Below are positions 47,604-57,604 of a stretch of DNA of 64,000 nucleotides, in pieces. Source of the DNA: Sodalis sp. dw_96 (GTDB taxonomy: Bacteria; Pseudomonadota; Gammaproteobacteria; Enterobacterales; Enterobacteriaceae); the NCBI RefSeq assembly GCF_018449575.1, contig NZ_JAAVUT010000025.1, positions 1-64,000 on the forward strand. The letters run 5' to 3'. Every line of letters begins with the position of its first letter. Position 1 is the stretch's first letter. The notes under the pieces were generated by a model. The model saw nothing but the letters and a program-made list of their open reading frames with translations. It had not been told where the DNA came from and did not search any database. A program made the position numbers and the translations under genes.

Positions 47604-48764
47604 TCACGCTATGTTCGCAGGATGTGCCGCATCCGCTTCGCCGTCATTCTCGAGTATTTCCCGCAGCGCAACGCCGAACAACTCTTCACGCCAGCCGCTC
47701 AACAGCTCCGGCGATCTTTGGACCGGCGTCAGGCGCCAATGCCAGCTGAGCAACTGGTTGATTTGTCGCCTCGATGCCAATAACTCCACGCTGAGCCCCG
47801 ATTGCTGACTCACCTGAAGGATAAATTCTTTAATCTTTTTGAACTGGGCACGATAACCCGGGTGATCGATGAGATTCACCAGCGGCTCGGGCCACTGTTC
47901 TTCCGGCAGCGCCGCCGTTTGCTGCACCAGGGTCAGCAACATTTTGCCATGGTAACGGATTTCCGGTCCGCTTAAACCCAGCTGATCCAGCTCCCCCAAA
48001 GAACCCGGCATATAACGCGCCACTTGCCATAGGTTTTCCTCGCGCACGACAAAATTCACCGCCATATCCTTTTCGCGGGCCTTGCGCAAGCGCCAGGAGG
48101 CCAATTTTTGCAGGCACGCCAGTTGGCGCGTGCGTAATTGCCAGGCGTTGCCGATATCGCGATAAGCCAGTTCGGGATCGACTATCTCCTGACGTCGACG
48201 GCACAGGGCATCGCATTCCTGCTGGGCAGCGTCGCTCCAACCGGACTCGGCGGTTTCCTCAATCAGACGCGCGGCCATCGGCAGCAGCCAAAAAACATCC
48301 GCGGCGGCATATTCGCACTGCTTTTCGCTCAGGGGACGCGCCAGCCAGTCGGTGCGGGACTCGCTTTTATCCAGTACCACCTGCTGATATTCCGCCACCA
48401 GGGCGGCGAAGCCACAGGAAAGGGGCCGGCCGTTAAAGGCGGCCAAGACCTGGGTATCGATCATCGGGATCGGCATTTGGGAGAACGCGTGCAGGAAGAC
48501 TTCAAGATCTTCGCTGCAGGCATGAAGAATTTTAACCACCGCCAGATCCGCCAGCAGATCGATAAACGGCTGCCATTGCCCGATAGCCAACGGATCGATG
48601 AGGGAAATGTTCTCGCCGTCATAGAGCTGGATCAATCCTAACTGCGGATAGTAGGTTCGGGTGCGGACAAATTCTGTATCGAGCGCAACCCGTTCATGGC
48701 GACGGGCAAGTTCGCAGATCTGCTGTAAATCAATATCGGTGGTGATCAATCGGTAATTTAACAC
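47604..48764 (-). CDS. rnd: Ribonuclease D
   Basis: 3'-5' exoribonuclease that trims tRNA precursors. The DEDDy exonuclease residues are visible: D29 and E31 in LDTEFVRTRTYYPQLGL, D86 in SEDLEVFLHAF, and Y152/D156 in CEYAAADVFWLL; HRDC domains follow (~210-290, and a second near the end). It starts at a GTG; E. coli rnd is known for a rare UUG start. Length 386 (375 in E. coli). Here it sits beside minE rather than only beside fadD. Confidence 0.95.
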   Translation of the reverse strand: MLNYRLITTDIDLQQICELARRHERVALDTEFVRTRTYYPQLGLIQLYDGENISLIDPLAIGQWQPFIDLLADLAVVKILHACSEDLEVFLHAFSQMPIPMIDTQVLAAFNGRPLSCGFAALVAEYQQVVLDKSESRTDWLARPLSEKQCEYAAADVFWLLPMAARLIEETAESGWSDAAQQECDALCRRRQEIVDPELAYRDIGNAWQLRTRQLACLQKLASWRLRKAREKDMAVNFVVREENLWQVARYMPGSLGELDQLGLSGPEIRYHGKMLLTLVQQTAALPEEQWPEPLVNLIDHPGYRAQFKKIKEFILQVSQQSGLSVELLASRRQINQLLSWHWRLTPVQRSPELLSGWREELFGVALREILENDGEADAAHPANIA

Positions 48765-48920
48765 TGCACTCTCTTTTTAGGTTTTAACTTTTTAGGTTTT
48801 AAAAAAGGGGTTCTAATAACAGGTTCTAATAACAAAAAAACGCCGACAGTATAATTCAATACCGCCCACGTTAAATAAAACTCACCCCGACGGCATCCGG
48901 CCACGGAGAACGGATGCCGT

Positions 48921-50618
48921 TCACCGGTGTTCATCGCGTAACTGTTTGCGCAATATTTTACCGACGGTTGATTTGGGTAATTCGGTACGGAACTCCACCA
49001 ATTTTGGCACTTTATAACCGGTTAGAAACTGCCGGCAATGATCCAGCACTTCCTTTAGGGTGAGGGTAGGATCTGTTTTCACCACATAGAGTTTTACCGC
49101 CTCACCCGTTTCATCGCTGGGAACACCGATGACCGCGGCTTCCTTGATCTTGGGATGGCGGTTCACCGCGTCTTCGATTTCATTGGGGAAAACATTGAAA
49201 CCGGACACCAGGATCATGTCTTTCTTACGGTCCACGATACGGATAAAACCCTCCTCATCCACTGTAGCGATATCGCCGGTAGAAAGCCAGCCGTCTTTAA
49301 GCACCTCGGCGGTGGCCTGCGGCCGGCGCCAATAACCCGCCATTACCTGTGGTCCCTTGATTAACAACTCTCCCCATTGCCCGACGCCGACATCGTTTCC
49401 CGCTTCATCCACCAGGCGAATGTCGGTGGAGGGCACCGGCAGGCCGCTGCTGCCGCTGAACTGCCGTAAATCATAAGGATTGCCCGCCACCAGCGGCGAA
49501 CACTCCGTCAGGCCGTATCCCTCAATAATGGCGTCACCGGTCAGGGCCTGCCAGTTTTCGGCCACCGACTGTTGCAATGCCATGCCCCCGCCCACAGACA
49601 GGTGCAGGGCGGTAAAATCAAGGCGCCGAAAGTCCTGGTTGTGCAATAAGGCATTGAACAGGGTATTGACTCCGGTTATGGCCGTGAAACGATGGCGACG
49701 CATCTGCTTTACCGCGGCCGGCAAATCGCGGGGATTGGTAATCAACAGATTACAGCCGCCCACCGCCATGAACAGCAGGCAATTGATCATCAGGGCGAAG
49801 ATATGGTAAAGCGGCAGCATGGTGACCATCAGCTCCCTGCCCTCAATTAAAATCGGCCCATAGGCCGCTTGAGTCTGCGCAAGATTGGCCAGAATATTGC
49901 GATGGGTCAGCATGGCGCCTTTCGACAGGCCGGTGGTTCCGCCGGTGTATTGCAAAAAAGCCAGGTCGTCGCCGTCAATGAAGGGCGGGACAAAAGGCAT
50001 CTTTGCGCCTTGCCGCAATGCTCGTCGCAAGGGGATGGCAGCGGGCAACCGATATTGGGGCACGCCGCCCTTCAGGTATTTCACGGCGATATTCACCATG
50101 CAACCCTTAACAATCGGCAATAAATCGCCGATCCGGGTCAACAATACGTGCCTGACCGATGTATCCGGCAGCGCCTGTTCAAGAGTATGGGCGAAATTGG
50201 CCAATATCACGATGGCGACGGCGCCGCTGTCGGTTAACTGATAACGCAGCTCCGACGGGGTATAGAGGGGATTGATGTTAACCGCCACCATGCCTGCGCG
50301 CAGGATGCCCAGCAGCGCAACGGGATATTGCAGCAGATTGGGCATCATCAGCGCCACCCGATCCCCCTGCTGCAGATGCAACCCCAGCCTCAGATAGGCG
50401 GCGAAGGCCCGGCTTTGCCGCTCAAGCGCGGAAAAGGTCAGCTGCTCGCCGAGATGTATATAAGCCGGCAGGGGGGCAAAACGCGCGACCGAATGTTCAA
50501 AAAGCGCCGCTAGCGAGCCATAACGGCCCGGATCGATCTCCGCAGGGACATCCGCCGGGTAACGGTGCAGCCACTGTCGATCCAGAACTGCCCCGGAGGG
50601 ATTGCTGGTGGTTTTCAT
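48921..50618 (-). CDS. fadD: Long-chain fatty acyl-CoA synthetase FadD
   Basis: Activates imported long-chain fatty acids to acyl-CoA at the inner membrane. The ATP/AMP signature [12 protein letters not shown] is at 224-235, [11 protein letters not shown] follows, and the fatty-acid CoA ligase motif includes [17 protein letters not shown] and [15 protein letters not shown]. Length 565 (561 in E. coli). Expected to be repressed by FadR, which is encoded at 34.7 kb. rnd follows on the same strand, as in E. coli. Confidence 0.96.
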   Translation of the reverse strand: MKTTSNPSGAVLDRQWLHRYPADVPAEIDPGRYGSLAALFEHSVARFAPLPAYIHLGEQLTFSALERQSRAFAAYLRLGLHLQQGDRVALMMPNLLQYPVALLGILRAGMVAVNINPLYTPSELRYQLTDSGAVAIVILANFAHTLEQALPDTSVRHVLLTRIGDLLPIVKGCMVNIAVKYLKGGVPQYRLPAAIPLRRALRQGAKMPFVPPFIDGDDLAFLQYTGGTTGLSKGAMLTHRNILANLAQTQAAYGPILIEGRELMVTMLPLYHIFALMINCLLFMAVGGCNLLITNPRDLPAAVKQMRRHRFTAITGVNTLFNALLHNQDFRRLDFTALHLSVGGGMALQQSVAENWQALTGDAIIEGYGLTECSPLVAGNPYDLRQFSGSSGLPVPSTDIRLVDEAGNDVGVGQWGELLIKGPQVMAGYWRRPQATAEVLKDGWLSTGDIATVDEEGFIRIVDRKKDMILVSGFNVFPNEIEDAVNRHPKIKEAAVIGVPSDETGEAVKLYVVKTDPTLTLKEVLDHCRQFLTGYKVPKLVEFRTELPKSTVGKILRKQLRDEHR

Positions 50619-50650
50619 CGCGGGCTCATAGTGCTTTATGCCATGAGCCT

Positions 50651-50673
50651 AATGATAACCCAGCGGTATCATT
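50651..50673. promoter_or_regulatory. Inverted repeat upstream of fadD
   Basis: AATGATA (50651-50657) and TATCATT (50667-50673) are exact inverted copies separated by nine bases, 33 bases before the fadD start. It could be an operator. It does not fit the FadR consensus well. Confidence 0.35.
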
Positions 50674-50708
50674 TTTACCCGTCATACTTCAAATTGCAGG
50701 TACGTTGA
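50674..50708. repeat. Truncated ERIC fragment
   Basis: TTTACCCGTCATACTTC followed by TTGCAGGTACGTTG matches one end of the full ERIC copy at 43926-44052, then stops. It lies between fadD and the slp-like gene and looks like a decayed or internally deleted element. Confidence 0.7.
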
Positions 50709-50732
50709 CAATACTCTGCCACGCACGAGCTT

Positions 50733-51356
50733 TTATTCTGTAATGATGGTTTCAACCCGGGCATCGCCGCCATAATATCCCCCCCAGCCCATGCCGCCAT
50801 AGCCCCAGCCGCGATCGTAGGGACCGCCCCAGCCCCAGGGCGTCAGCGGCGGTCCCATGGGTGCCACCACCTGCTGCGCAAGTTGCCAGCGTTTATAGCC
50901 GTCGGCCTGTATCACAACATAATTATACGCGGCCTGATCGATGGCGCCTTTCTCGGTGCCGGTAATCGGCCCCACCACCGTTACCCACTGCCGGTTAAAA
51001 TCCGTCGGTTCGAGGAAACCCGGCACATAAGCGACGATGCGGCCGAGGGAAGGCTGATGAATCATGGGGCGGGCCCCGTCATCCAGCGGCACGGTGGCAA
51101 TTTCCAGACGGGTGCGTCCGCTCAGGTTGTCCACCTTGACCACCTTGCCGCCAAAGCGCGACTCCTGGCCGACATACAATGCCGGGGCGTTCATGACCCG
51201 CACCAGATCCTGCTGCGGCGTGGCCGAGGTCCCGCGGATGGATTCCGGTACGGTCACGCAGCCTGACAGAACCAGCACCGATGCCAGCGTCGATAACCAC
51301 ACCGATAACAACACAGCCAGGCGCACAAGATACTTCACTATACGTGCAACAGACAT
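50733..51356 (-). CDS. yeaY: Slp-family outer membrane lipoprotein (YeaY-like)
   Basis: Lipoprotein of unknown function related to the starvation lipoprotein Slp. The signal ends VLVLSGC with lipid-bearing Cys 33; the mature part [22 protein letters not shown] and [13 protein letters not shown] is close to E. coli YeaY, and the tail is Gly/Tyr/Trp-rich ([15 protein letters not shown]). The long frame begins at a TTG (51374); ATG 51356 after AAGGG is preferred, 207 residues. It precedes fadD, as in E. coli. Confidence 0.92.
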   Translation of the reverse strand: MSVARIVKYLVRLAVLLSVWLSTLASVLVLSGCVTVPESIRGTSATPQQDLVRVMNAPALYVGQESRFGGKVVKVDNLSGRTRLEIATVPLDDGARPMIHQPSLGRIVAYVPGFLEPTDFNRQWVTVVGPITGTEKGAIDQAAYNYVVIQADGYKRWQLAQQVVAPMGPPLTPWGWGGPYDRGWGYGGMGWGGYYGGDARVETIITE

Positions 51357-51416
51357 ACGACAACCCTTTTGCAATGCTTACCCATTAAGACATGCGGCTT
51401 GGGTATAAGTTGCCGC

Positions 51417-52118
51417 CTACTCCCGGCCAGGAAGCTTTTTCCAGGCGACTTCGTTGCGTAAATAAGTCGGTTGCGCGAGGTCAACCGACATCGCCTCGCC
51501 GTGGCGCAGGCTTTGCTCCGCCAGCGGCAGCATGTCGGCGGCATTCGGTAAGCTTATATTGCCGCTGCGGATTTGCAATTGCGGGGACTGAACCAAGTCG
51601 GGATAGGTTTCCCAACCCGTACCGGCACTGGCCCACAGTCCGCTCAGCCCGGCGACGGACGATGCCAGCCTTTCAGGCTTGATCACGACTTCGCTTTCAG
51701 CACCCTGCCAGCAGCCGTCGGCGTCACGGCGGTACACCGCCCAATAGACTTCCCCCATGCGGGCATCAATGGCGGCGAATACTCCGTCGGTGCCGGTCTG
51801 CCGCCAGGCGCCCTGCGCCAGCGCAGCCAGGGTGGAAACACCGATCAACGGCAAATCCACCCCCAGCGCCAGGCCCTGGGCGATGCCTATGCCTATGCGC
51901 ACGCCGGTAAAGCTGCCCGGCCCACGACCGTAAGCCACTGCATCAAGCTGCGGTAAAGCGATACCGGCCTCTGCCAACAGGCTGTCCACCATGGGCAGAA
52001 TGCGCCGGGTATGTTCCCGGGGACAAATTTCAAAACGCGCGCTGATTTCGCCGTCCAGCCATAGAGCGGCCGAGCAGGCTTCAGTTGCGGTATCAAGGGC
52101 TAAAATTCGCGTAGACAT
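51417..52118 (-). CDS. tsaB: tRNA threonylcarbamoyladenosine synthesis protein TsaB
   Basis: Partner of TsaD and TsaE in making t6A37 on ANN-decoding tRNAs. The 233-residue ASKHA-fold protein begins [16 protein letters not shown] and has the diagnostic [14 protein letters not shown] near 63-76. E. coli TsaB (YeaZ) has 231 residues. Same strand and order (yoaA, tsaB, slp-like, fadD) as in E. coli. Confidence 0.95.
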   Translation of the reverse strand: MSTRILALDTATEACSAALWLDGEISARFEICPREHTRRILPMVDSLLAEAGIALPQLDAVAYGRGPGSFTGVRIGIGIAQGLALGVDLPLIGVSTLAALAQGAWRQTGTDGVFAAIDARMGEVYWAVYRRDADGCWQGAESEVVIKPERLASSVAGLSGLWASAGTGWETYPDLVQSPQLQIRSGNISLPNAADMLPLAEQSLRHGEAMSVDLAQPTYLRNEVAWKKLPGRE

Positions 52119-52146
52119 GCCAAACCTCAGGCGGGAATAAAGATTT

Positions 52147-52176
52147 CATACCCGTATATGACCAAAAACGGGTATG
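52147..52176. repeat. Short inverted repeat resembling ERIC ends
   Basis: CATACCCGT (52147-52155) and ACGGGTATG (52168-52176) form a perfect 9-bp stem with a 12-base loop between tsaB and yoaA. The arms look like ERIC termini without the ERIC core. It may be a hairpin in its own right. Confidence 0.45.
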
Positions 52177-52285
52177 CATAATAGCATAAGAGCGCCGTCA
52201 TGGGCATACGGGCACCGTTCCCACCGCCGTCAAATCCGCGGGATATCGACACGGACCGGCGCCCCGCATGAAAACTCATCGCCCG

Positions 52286-54187
52286 CTAGCGGTTTTGTAA
52301 AAAATCGATGGCACGCTGCAGTGAACGGGTGCGGGGCGCCGGCGGCAGGCTTTTAAGAAAAATCTCCCCATAGGGCCGGGTTACCAGCCGCTGATCGCAG
52401 ATGATCAGCACCCCCCGGTCATCGTTGTCCCGGATCAACCGACCGACGCCCTGCTTTAGGGCAATCACCGCTTCCGGGACCTGAACTTCGATAAAGGGAT
52501 CGCCGCCGCGCAGCTGACAATCTTCCACCCGTGCCTTCAGCAAAGGATCGTCGGGAGAGGTAAAAGGCAGTTTATCGATAATGACGCAGGATAGCGCCTC
52601 GCCGCGCACGTCCACGCCTTCCCAAAAGCTGTTGGTGGCCACCAGCAAGGCGTTGCCGGCGGCGACGAACTGCTCAAGGAGCTGGCGTTTGCCGGTTTCG
52701 CCCTGCAGCAACACCGGCAGCGTCAGCGCGGCGCGGAACTCCGCCGCCAGATCCCGCATCATCTGATGGGAAGTGCACAGGAAAAAACACCGTCCCCGGT
52801 TGGCGACGATAACCGGTATCAGCATGCGCGCCAACTGCACCGCCGCGCCCCGTTGATTGGGTTCGGGCAAAAAACGCGGTACGCACAGCAATGACTGGGA
52901 GGCGTAGTCAAAGGGGCTGGCCAGCAGCAGGGTCTTGGCATCTTCCAGCCCGATTCGGCGGGTGAAGTGATCCAGCCGGTCATTCACCGATAAGGTGGCG
53001 GAAGTAAAAATCCAGGTTCCGGCCTTCTCGCCCATTACCTCGCGAAAGCGGTCCGAGACCGATAACGGCGTCAGGGCAAGGACAAAATGGCGGGCGTTGC
53101 ATTCGTACCAATAGCTGAAGCCCGGTTCCTGGATATTCTTTAAACGTTTCAGGCGGGCACGATACAGCGCGGCGCGCTCGAAAGCGGCATCCAGCAAAGC
53201 CGAACGGCCGAGGGCCAATTTGGCCACGTCATGGCATAATTCCAAAGCATCATCCAGCAGCAACAGGGCGCGCTGCAGGGAGGGCTGTGCCAGCACATCG
53301 CGCAGATTGCCGCGAAAGCCCGGCTCCCCAAGCGCCAGCCGGAAATCCTGGGTGCGAAACGTCAGTTGGTCGGCGCTTTTTTGCAACTGCGCCATGTCGC
53401 GCAAATCAGTGCGGTAGGCCAGGGTCATATCCCGCGCCAGATCCGTCAACTGCCGGCTGGTGAGCTGCTGGCCGAAATACTGACTGGCGATATCCGGCAG
53501 TTGATGCGCCTCATCAAATATCATGACGTCGCCGTTAGGGATCAGTTCGCCAAAGCCCCCTTCCTTCACCACCATGTCCGCCAGGAACAGATGATGATTC
53601 ACCACAATAATATCGGCATCCATGGCGTTGCGGCGCGCTTTCACCACAAAACACTCTTTGTAAAGCGGGCAGTCGCTTCCCAGGCAGTTATCATTGGTAC
53701 TGGTGACCAGAGGCCATACCGGGCTGTCCTCCGGAATACCGCTGCAGGTGGCGATATCGCCGTCCGTGGTTTGCAACGCCCAGCCGCGCACTTCCACCAG
53801 TTCACCAAGGGTCTCCGGCGCCACGTTGCCGACCGCCAGGGTTTGCTGTTCCATGCGCTCCAGGCAGAGGTAATTCGACCGTCCTTTCAGCAGGGCTGTC
53901 ATACCCTGGTATTTCAGCGCCGCGGCGACCTTCGGCAAATCGCGCGCATACAGCTGGTCCTGCAAGGCTTTTGAGCCGGTGGAAATAATCACTTTGCGTT
54001 TAGCCCGCAGCGCCGGCACCAGATAAGCATAGGTTTTACCCGTGCCGGTTCCGGCCTCCACCACCAGCGGCTGTCTGTTTTCAATGGCTTCTTCGATCGC
54101 CTGGGCCATCAGGCGCTGCGACTCGCGGGGTTTAAATCCGGTAATGGCCGAGGCCAACGCGCCTTCCGGCGCAAAATCATCTGTCAC
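52286..54187 (-). CDS. yoaA: DinG/XPD-type DNA helicase YoaA
   Basis: Iron-sulfur superfamily 2 helicase; in E. coli it works with the HolC subunit in repair of stalled forks. Walker A AGTGTGKT is at 45-52 and DEAH at 225-228. Four Cys at 108, 168, 173 and 179 (NYLCLE, NDNCLGSDCPLYKECF) make the Fe-S site. GTG 54187 (VTDDFAPEGALA) is used because it aligns with the E. coli start and gives 633 residues (636); the frame extends 20 codons further up. Divergent from yoaB. Confidence 0.94.
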   Translation of the reverse strand: MTDDFAPEGALASAITGFKPRESQRLMAQAIEEAIENRQPLVVEAGTGTGKTYAYLVPALRAKRKVIISTGSKALQDQLYARDLPKVAAALKYQGMTALLKGRSNYLCLERMEQQTLAVGNVAPETLGELVEVRGWALQTTDGDIATCSGIPEDSPVWPLVTSTNDNCLGSDCPLYKECFVVKARRNAMDADIIVVNHHLFLADMVVKEGGFGELIPNGDVMIFDEAHQLPDIASQYFGQQLTSRQLTDLARDMTLAYRTDLRDMAQLQKSADQLTFRTQDFRLALGEPGFRGNLRDVLAQPSLQRALLLLDDALELCHDVAKLALGRSALLDAAFERAALYRARLKRLKNIQEPGFSYWYECNARHFVLALTPLSVSDRFREVMGEKAGTWIFTSATLSVNDRLDHFTRRIGLEDAKTLLLASPFDYASQSLLCVPRFLPEPNQRGAAVQLARMLIPVIVANRGRCFFLCTSHQMMRDLAAEFRAALTLPVLLQGETGKRQLLEQFVAAGNALLVATNSFWEGVDVRGEALSCVIIDKLPFTSPDDPLLKARVEDCQLRGGDPFIEVQVPEAVIALKQGVGRLIRDNDDRGVLIICDQRLVTRPYGEIFLKSLPPAPRTRSLQRAIDFLQNR

Positions 54188-54300
54188 ACTGACTCTCTGT
54201 GGTTCGGTTGCTGACGGATTATGCCAAGCCCGGGGGCCGGTAACCACTCTTTAATATGTTATGCTCTGCCGCACCCTTTACTGCCATGAGGCGAACAGCC

Positions 54301-54645
54301 GTGAATATACAACGAATAGACCCCGGTCCAAGGATGTCGGAAGCGGTTATCCATAATCAGACGCTGTATTATACCAGCGTACCGGAAAATCTCACCGGCG
54401 GCGCGGGCGAACAGACCGCTGACGCGCTGGCGGTTATCGATAGATTGCTTAAACAGGCGGGTTCCAATAAGACCCGTCTGCTGGACGTGACGATATTTTT
54501 GGCCGATGGGGATGATTTCGCCGCGATGGATGCGGCATGGAACGCCTGGGTCGTCCCGGGCAGCGCGCCGGTGCGTTGTACCGTCGAGGCCAGGTTGATG
54601 AACCCGCTGTATAAGGTGGAAATCAAGGTTATCGCGGCCATTTGA
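54301..54645 (+). CDS. yoaB: RidA family protein YoaB
   Basis: Member of the RidA/YjgF family that hydrolyses reactive enamine/imine intermediates; the specific role of YoaB is not settled. YYTSVPENLTGG, LLDVTIFLADGDDFAAM and the conserved R92 in SAPVRCTVEA are visible. GTG 54301 preceded by GAGGCG gives 114 residues, the E. coli length; the frame extends back to 54256. Confidence 0.92.
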   Translation: MNIQRIDPGPRMSEAVIHNQTLYYTSVPENLTGGAGEQTADALAVIDRLLKQAGSNKTRLLDVTIFLADGDDFAAMDAAWNAWVVPGSAPVRCTVEARLMNPLYKVEIKVIAAI

Positions 54646-54665
54646 ACCTGAGACGGCCCGGTTTG

Positions 54666-54744
54666 AACCGTAGTTAAGCTGTAGTTAAACCGTAGTTAAG
54701 CTGTAGCTGAATTCTAGCTGAACCGCGGTTAAATCTCAGTTGAG
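54666..54744. repeat. Degenerate tandem repeat of ~11-bp units
   Basis: About seven imperfect units of the type ACCGTAGTTA / AGCTGTAGTTA follow one another between yoaB and yoaH. The first four are nearly regular (alternating CCGTAGTTA and GCTGTAGTTA), the later ones decayed. No coding role is evident. Confidence 0.65.
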
Positions 54745-54808
54745 CAGGCGTGAACCGGCGTTTCCCAAGAACCGTGCCAGAGTGATGGCGCCGGCGCCCA
54801 TACCGGAC

Positions 54809-55066
54809 TCAGAACTCTTCTTTCTCGTCCACGTCCCAGCTGTTGTCGGGCTGGGCCTGGTTGCCCGCTTCGTCGTCACCCGGTTCGTCGTCTTGCTCGT
54901 CATCCCAGCGTATCGATACCCGTTCACCGGTATGCGTGGCGCGAATTTCGGTGGACACCTGCCTGATGGCTTCGCCGCTGCTCATACCTTCAGCCATTAA
55001 TGCCTGGATGCGTTCAACCGCCTGCTGCTGCTGTTCATGGGTTAACGCGGGCATATCGGTCAGCAT
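54809..55066 (-). CDS. yoaH: YoaH family protein with an extended acidic tail
   Basis: Small protein of unknown function. [33 protein letters not shown] matches E. coli YoaH, but this protein has 85 residues against 59: the extra tail is acidic ([24 protein letters not shown]). ATG 55066 follows GGAGAAATACC and is preferred to the longer frame to 55183. Divergent from pabB, as in E. coli. Confidence 0.88.
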   Translation of the reverse strand: MLTDMPALTHEQQQQAVERIQALMAEGMSSGEAIRQVSTEIRATHTGERVSIRWDDEQDDEPGDDEAGNQAQPDNSWDVDEKEEF

Positions 55067-55231
55067 GGTATTTCTCCAGAGAGGGATCGGGAGGGTTATT
55101 GTCTCACGTCGGCAACCGCCGCGCCAATCAATGCGCACGGGCCGAACAATGCGCTTTATGTCCGGCCTGAGAGTCGCTATCATTCATTTCGTTCCTTCCG
55201 GCTCCCCCTGCCGGCTTATTGGTTGGACCCT

Positions 55232-56599
55232 ATGACTGAGCCACAATTGATTGATTTGCCTTACCACCCCGATGCCATGGTGACGCTGTTCGCCCCTTAC
55301 TCATCCCGGCCGTGGTCGACCTTGCTTCACTCCGGTCACGCCGACCATCCGGACAGCCGTTTCGATATCATGTCGGCGGACCCCATCACCACCTTGGTCA
55401 CCCGGGGCGACAGCACGGAAATATCCCACGCAGGGAAAACCTGGAGCGATACCGCCGATCCTTTCGCCCTGGTGCAACAGCAGTTGGACGCCGCCGGAAT
55501 CCGTACCGCCGCTCTGGACAATCTGCCGTTCCTGGGGGGCGCCCTGGGCCTGTTCGGCTATGATTTGGCGCGTCGGCTTGAATCGCTGCCCCGGCGGGCG
55601 CGGCAGGATATCCGGCTGCCGGATATGGCGGTGGGGATTTATGACTGGGCGGTGATAGCGGATCACCGCCTTCGCCGTCTGACGTTGGTCTGCTACGGCG
55701 ATGCACATCGCCGACGGGCGGAGCTTATGTCCGCCGGGCGTGAGCCGTCCGTCCCATTCAGGTTGACCCGGCCTTGGCTAGCCAATATGACCCGCGAGCA
55801 GTATGGCGAAAAATTCCGCCGGGTTCAGCAGCATTTGCTCGCCGGCGACTGTTATCAGGTATGCCTGGCGCAACGTTTCCGTGCCGCTTACCGCGGGGAT
55901 GAATGGCAGGCGTTTTGCCATTTACTGGCGTTTAACCGGGCGCCGTTCTCGGCGTTTATGCGCCTGTCCGGCCATGGGGTGCTCAGCCTGTCGCCGGAAC
56001 GTTTTTTGCAACTGCGCCACCGGCGGATCCAGACCCGGCCCATAAAAGGCACCCTGCCCCGGCTGGCGGATCCGGAGGCAGACCGTATCCAGGGGGAAAC
56101 CCTGGCGGCATCGCCGAAGGACCGGGCGGAAAACCTGATGATTGTGGATTTGCTGCGCAACGATATCGGCCGCATCGCGGTGCCCGGCAGCGTCCGGGTA
56201 CCGGAATTATTCAAAATCGAAGCTTTTCCGGCGGTGCACCATATGGTCAGCACCATCACCGCCGAGCTGCCCGCCCATCGCCATCCATGCTCCCTGCTGC
56301 GCGCCTGCTTCCCCGGTGGATCCATTACCGGCGCCCCCAAGGTAAGCGCAATGAACATCATCGATACCCTGGAGCCGCAGCGGCGCAACGCCTGGTGCGG
56401 CAGTATCGGTTATGTGAGTTTCTGCGGCTCCCTTGACAGCAATATCGCCATCCGTACGCTGCTCACCGAGGAACAGCAAATATTCTGCTGGGCCGGCGGC
56501 GGCATCATAGCCGACAGCGACGAAGAGGGGGAATACCAGGAAACCTTGGCGAAATTGGCCACTATCTTACCGTTACTGGAGACATTAAATGCCGTTTAA
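55232..56599 (+). CDS. pabB: Aminodeoxychorismate synthase component I
   Basis: With PabA, makes 4-amino-4-deoxychorismate for folate. The 455-residue anthranilate synthase-type protein has the catalytic Lys motif PIKGT at 270-274 (K272), then GETLAASPKDRAENLMIVDLLRND, CFPGGSITGAPK and GYVSFCGSLDSNIAIRT. ATG 55232 was taken over the TTG at 55223. Its end overlaps nudL by 11 bases, so the two are coupled. Confidence 0.95.
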   Translation: MTEPQLIDLPYHPDAMVTLFAPYSSRPWSTLLHSGHADHPDSRFDIMSADPITTLVTRGDSTEISHAGKTWSDTADPFALVQQQLDAAGIRTAALDNLPFLGGALGLFGYDLARRLESLPRRARQDIRLPDMAVGIYDWAVIADHRLRRLTLVCYGDAHRRRAELMSAGREPSVPFRLTRPWLANMTREQYGEKFRRVQQHLLAGDCYQVCLAQRFRAAYRGDEWQAFCHLLAFNRAPFSAFMRLSGHGVLSLSPERFLQLRHRRIQTRPIKGTLPRLADPEADRIQGETLAASPKDRAENLMIVDLLRNDIGRIAVPGSVRVPELFKIEAFPAVHHMVSTITAELPAHRHPCSLLRACFPGGSITGAPKVSAMNIIDTLEPQRRNAWCGSIGYVSFCGSLDSNIAIRTLLTEEQQIFCWAGGGIIADSDEEGEYQETLAKLATILPLLETLNAV

Positions 56600-57173
56600 T
56601 GCCCCGGAACCGGACCTGACGCTGGCGGATTTCATTACCCGTTTTCAACTGCAACTGCCCTGTTACAGCGAGCCTGCGCGCAATGTCCGGCAGGCGGCGG
56701 TGCTGGTGCCGATTATTTGCCGGCCAATTCCCACCATGCTGCTGACGCGTCGGGCGGCGGCATTGCGTAAACATGCCGGTCAGGTGGCGTTCCCGGGGGG
56801 TTCCGCCGACCGGGGCGATGAGAACCTGATTGCCACCGCGCTGCGGGAAGCCTGGGAAGAGGTGGCCATTCCACCCCGGTCGGTACGCATACTGGGACAG
56901 CTGCCGCCGGTGGACAGCAGCAGCGGTTTCCAGGTCACGCCGGTGGTGGGTTTGCTCCCCGCCGAGACCCGCTTTAACGCCAGCCAGGACGAGGTGGCGG
57001 AGATGTTCGAGATGCCGTTAAACCAGGCGCTGTCCCTGGGCAGCTATACGCCGCTGCAAATTTTGCGGCGCACCCGGCAGTTACAGGTCTATTTTTCCTG
57101 GTACCGCAGCCATATGGTGTGGGGAATGACCGCACAAATCCTTTATCGCCTCGGGCAGCATATACAATCCTGA
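56589..57173 (+). CDS. nudL: CoA pyrophosphatase NudL
   Basis: Nudix hydrolase thought to cleave CoA and related diphosphates. The 194-residue protein has the UPF0035 signature LRKHAGQVAFPGGSADRGDE leading into the Nudix box LIATALREAWEEVAI, then LPPVDSSSGFQVTPVVG. Length 192 in E. coli. It starts inside the end of pabB. Confidence 0.93.
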   Translation: MPFNAPEPDLTLADFITRFQLQLPCYSEPARNVRQAAVLVPIICRPIPTMLLTRRAAALRKHAGQVAFPGGSADRGDENLIATALREAWEEVAIPPRSVRILGQLPPVDSSSGFQVTPVVGLLPAETRFNASQDEVAEMFEMPLNQALSLGSYTPLQILRRTRQLQVYFSWYRSHMVWGMTAQILYRLGQHIQS

Positions 57174-57604
57174 AATAGCGCTGCGATCCCTGTCACGTCC
57201 CTTGGAAAAACCGTTTCCCAAATTGTTTTTTGACGTTAAAATCCTCCAGGTAAAATCGATAATCCAGAATATAACACCAAAAAAATAATGATAAACGGTT
57301 ATTTATATTACATCTTCATATAATTTATATCAGATGACGGTGGAAATACGACGCCGATATCAAATAAAAAAACTGGAAAAAAAGAAAAAAGGTTGAATAA
57401 AACGCTGAAAAAATAGCGTATTCAGATTAGACAAATTTGGCCTTATTCTCAAAAAATACCGTTAAAATACTTGATGTTACTGTGATACGGCGGGAAACCA
57501 TTTCCCGGTACCATTAGTTTTTATCATGTGAAAGCCCGAGCCTAATAGGGCTGAAATCATTACAATTAAGGGCAATATCGCCAAGCTTATCTATCGTTGT
57601 TGTA
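57174..57604. other. A+T-rich region upstream of sdaA
   Basis: About 430 noncoding bases with long A/T tracts (57220-57460), including several A-tracts of six or more. Lrp and H-NS control of sdaA is known in E. coli, and such DNA would suit it. No defined site was picked out. Confidence 0.45.
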
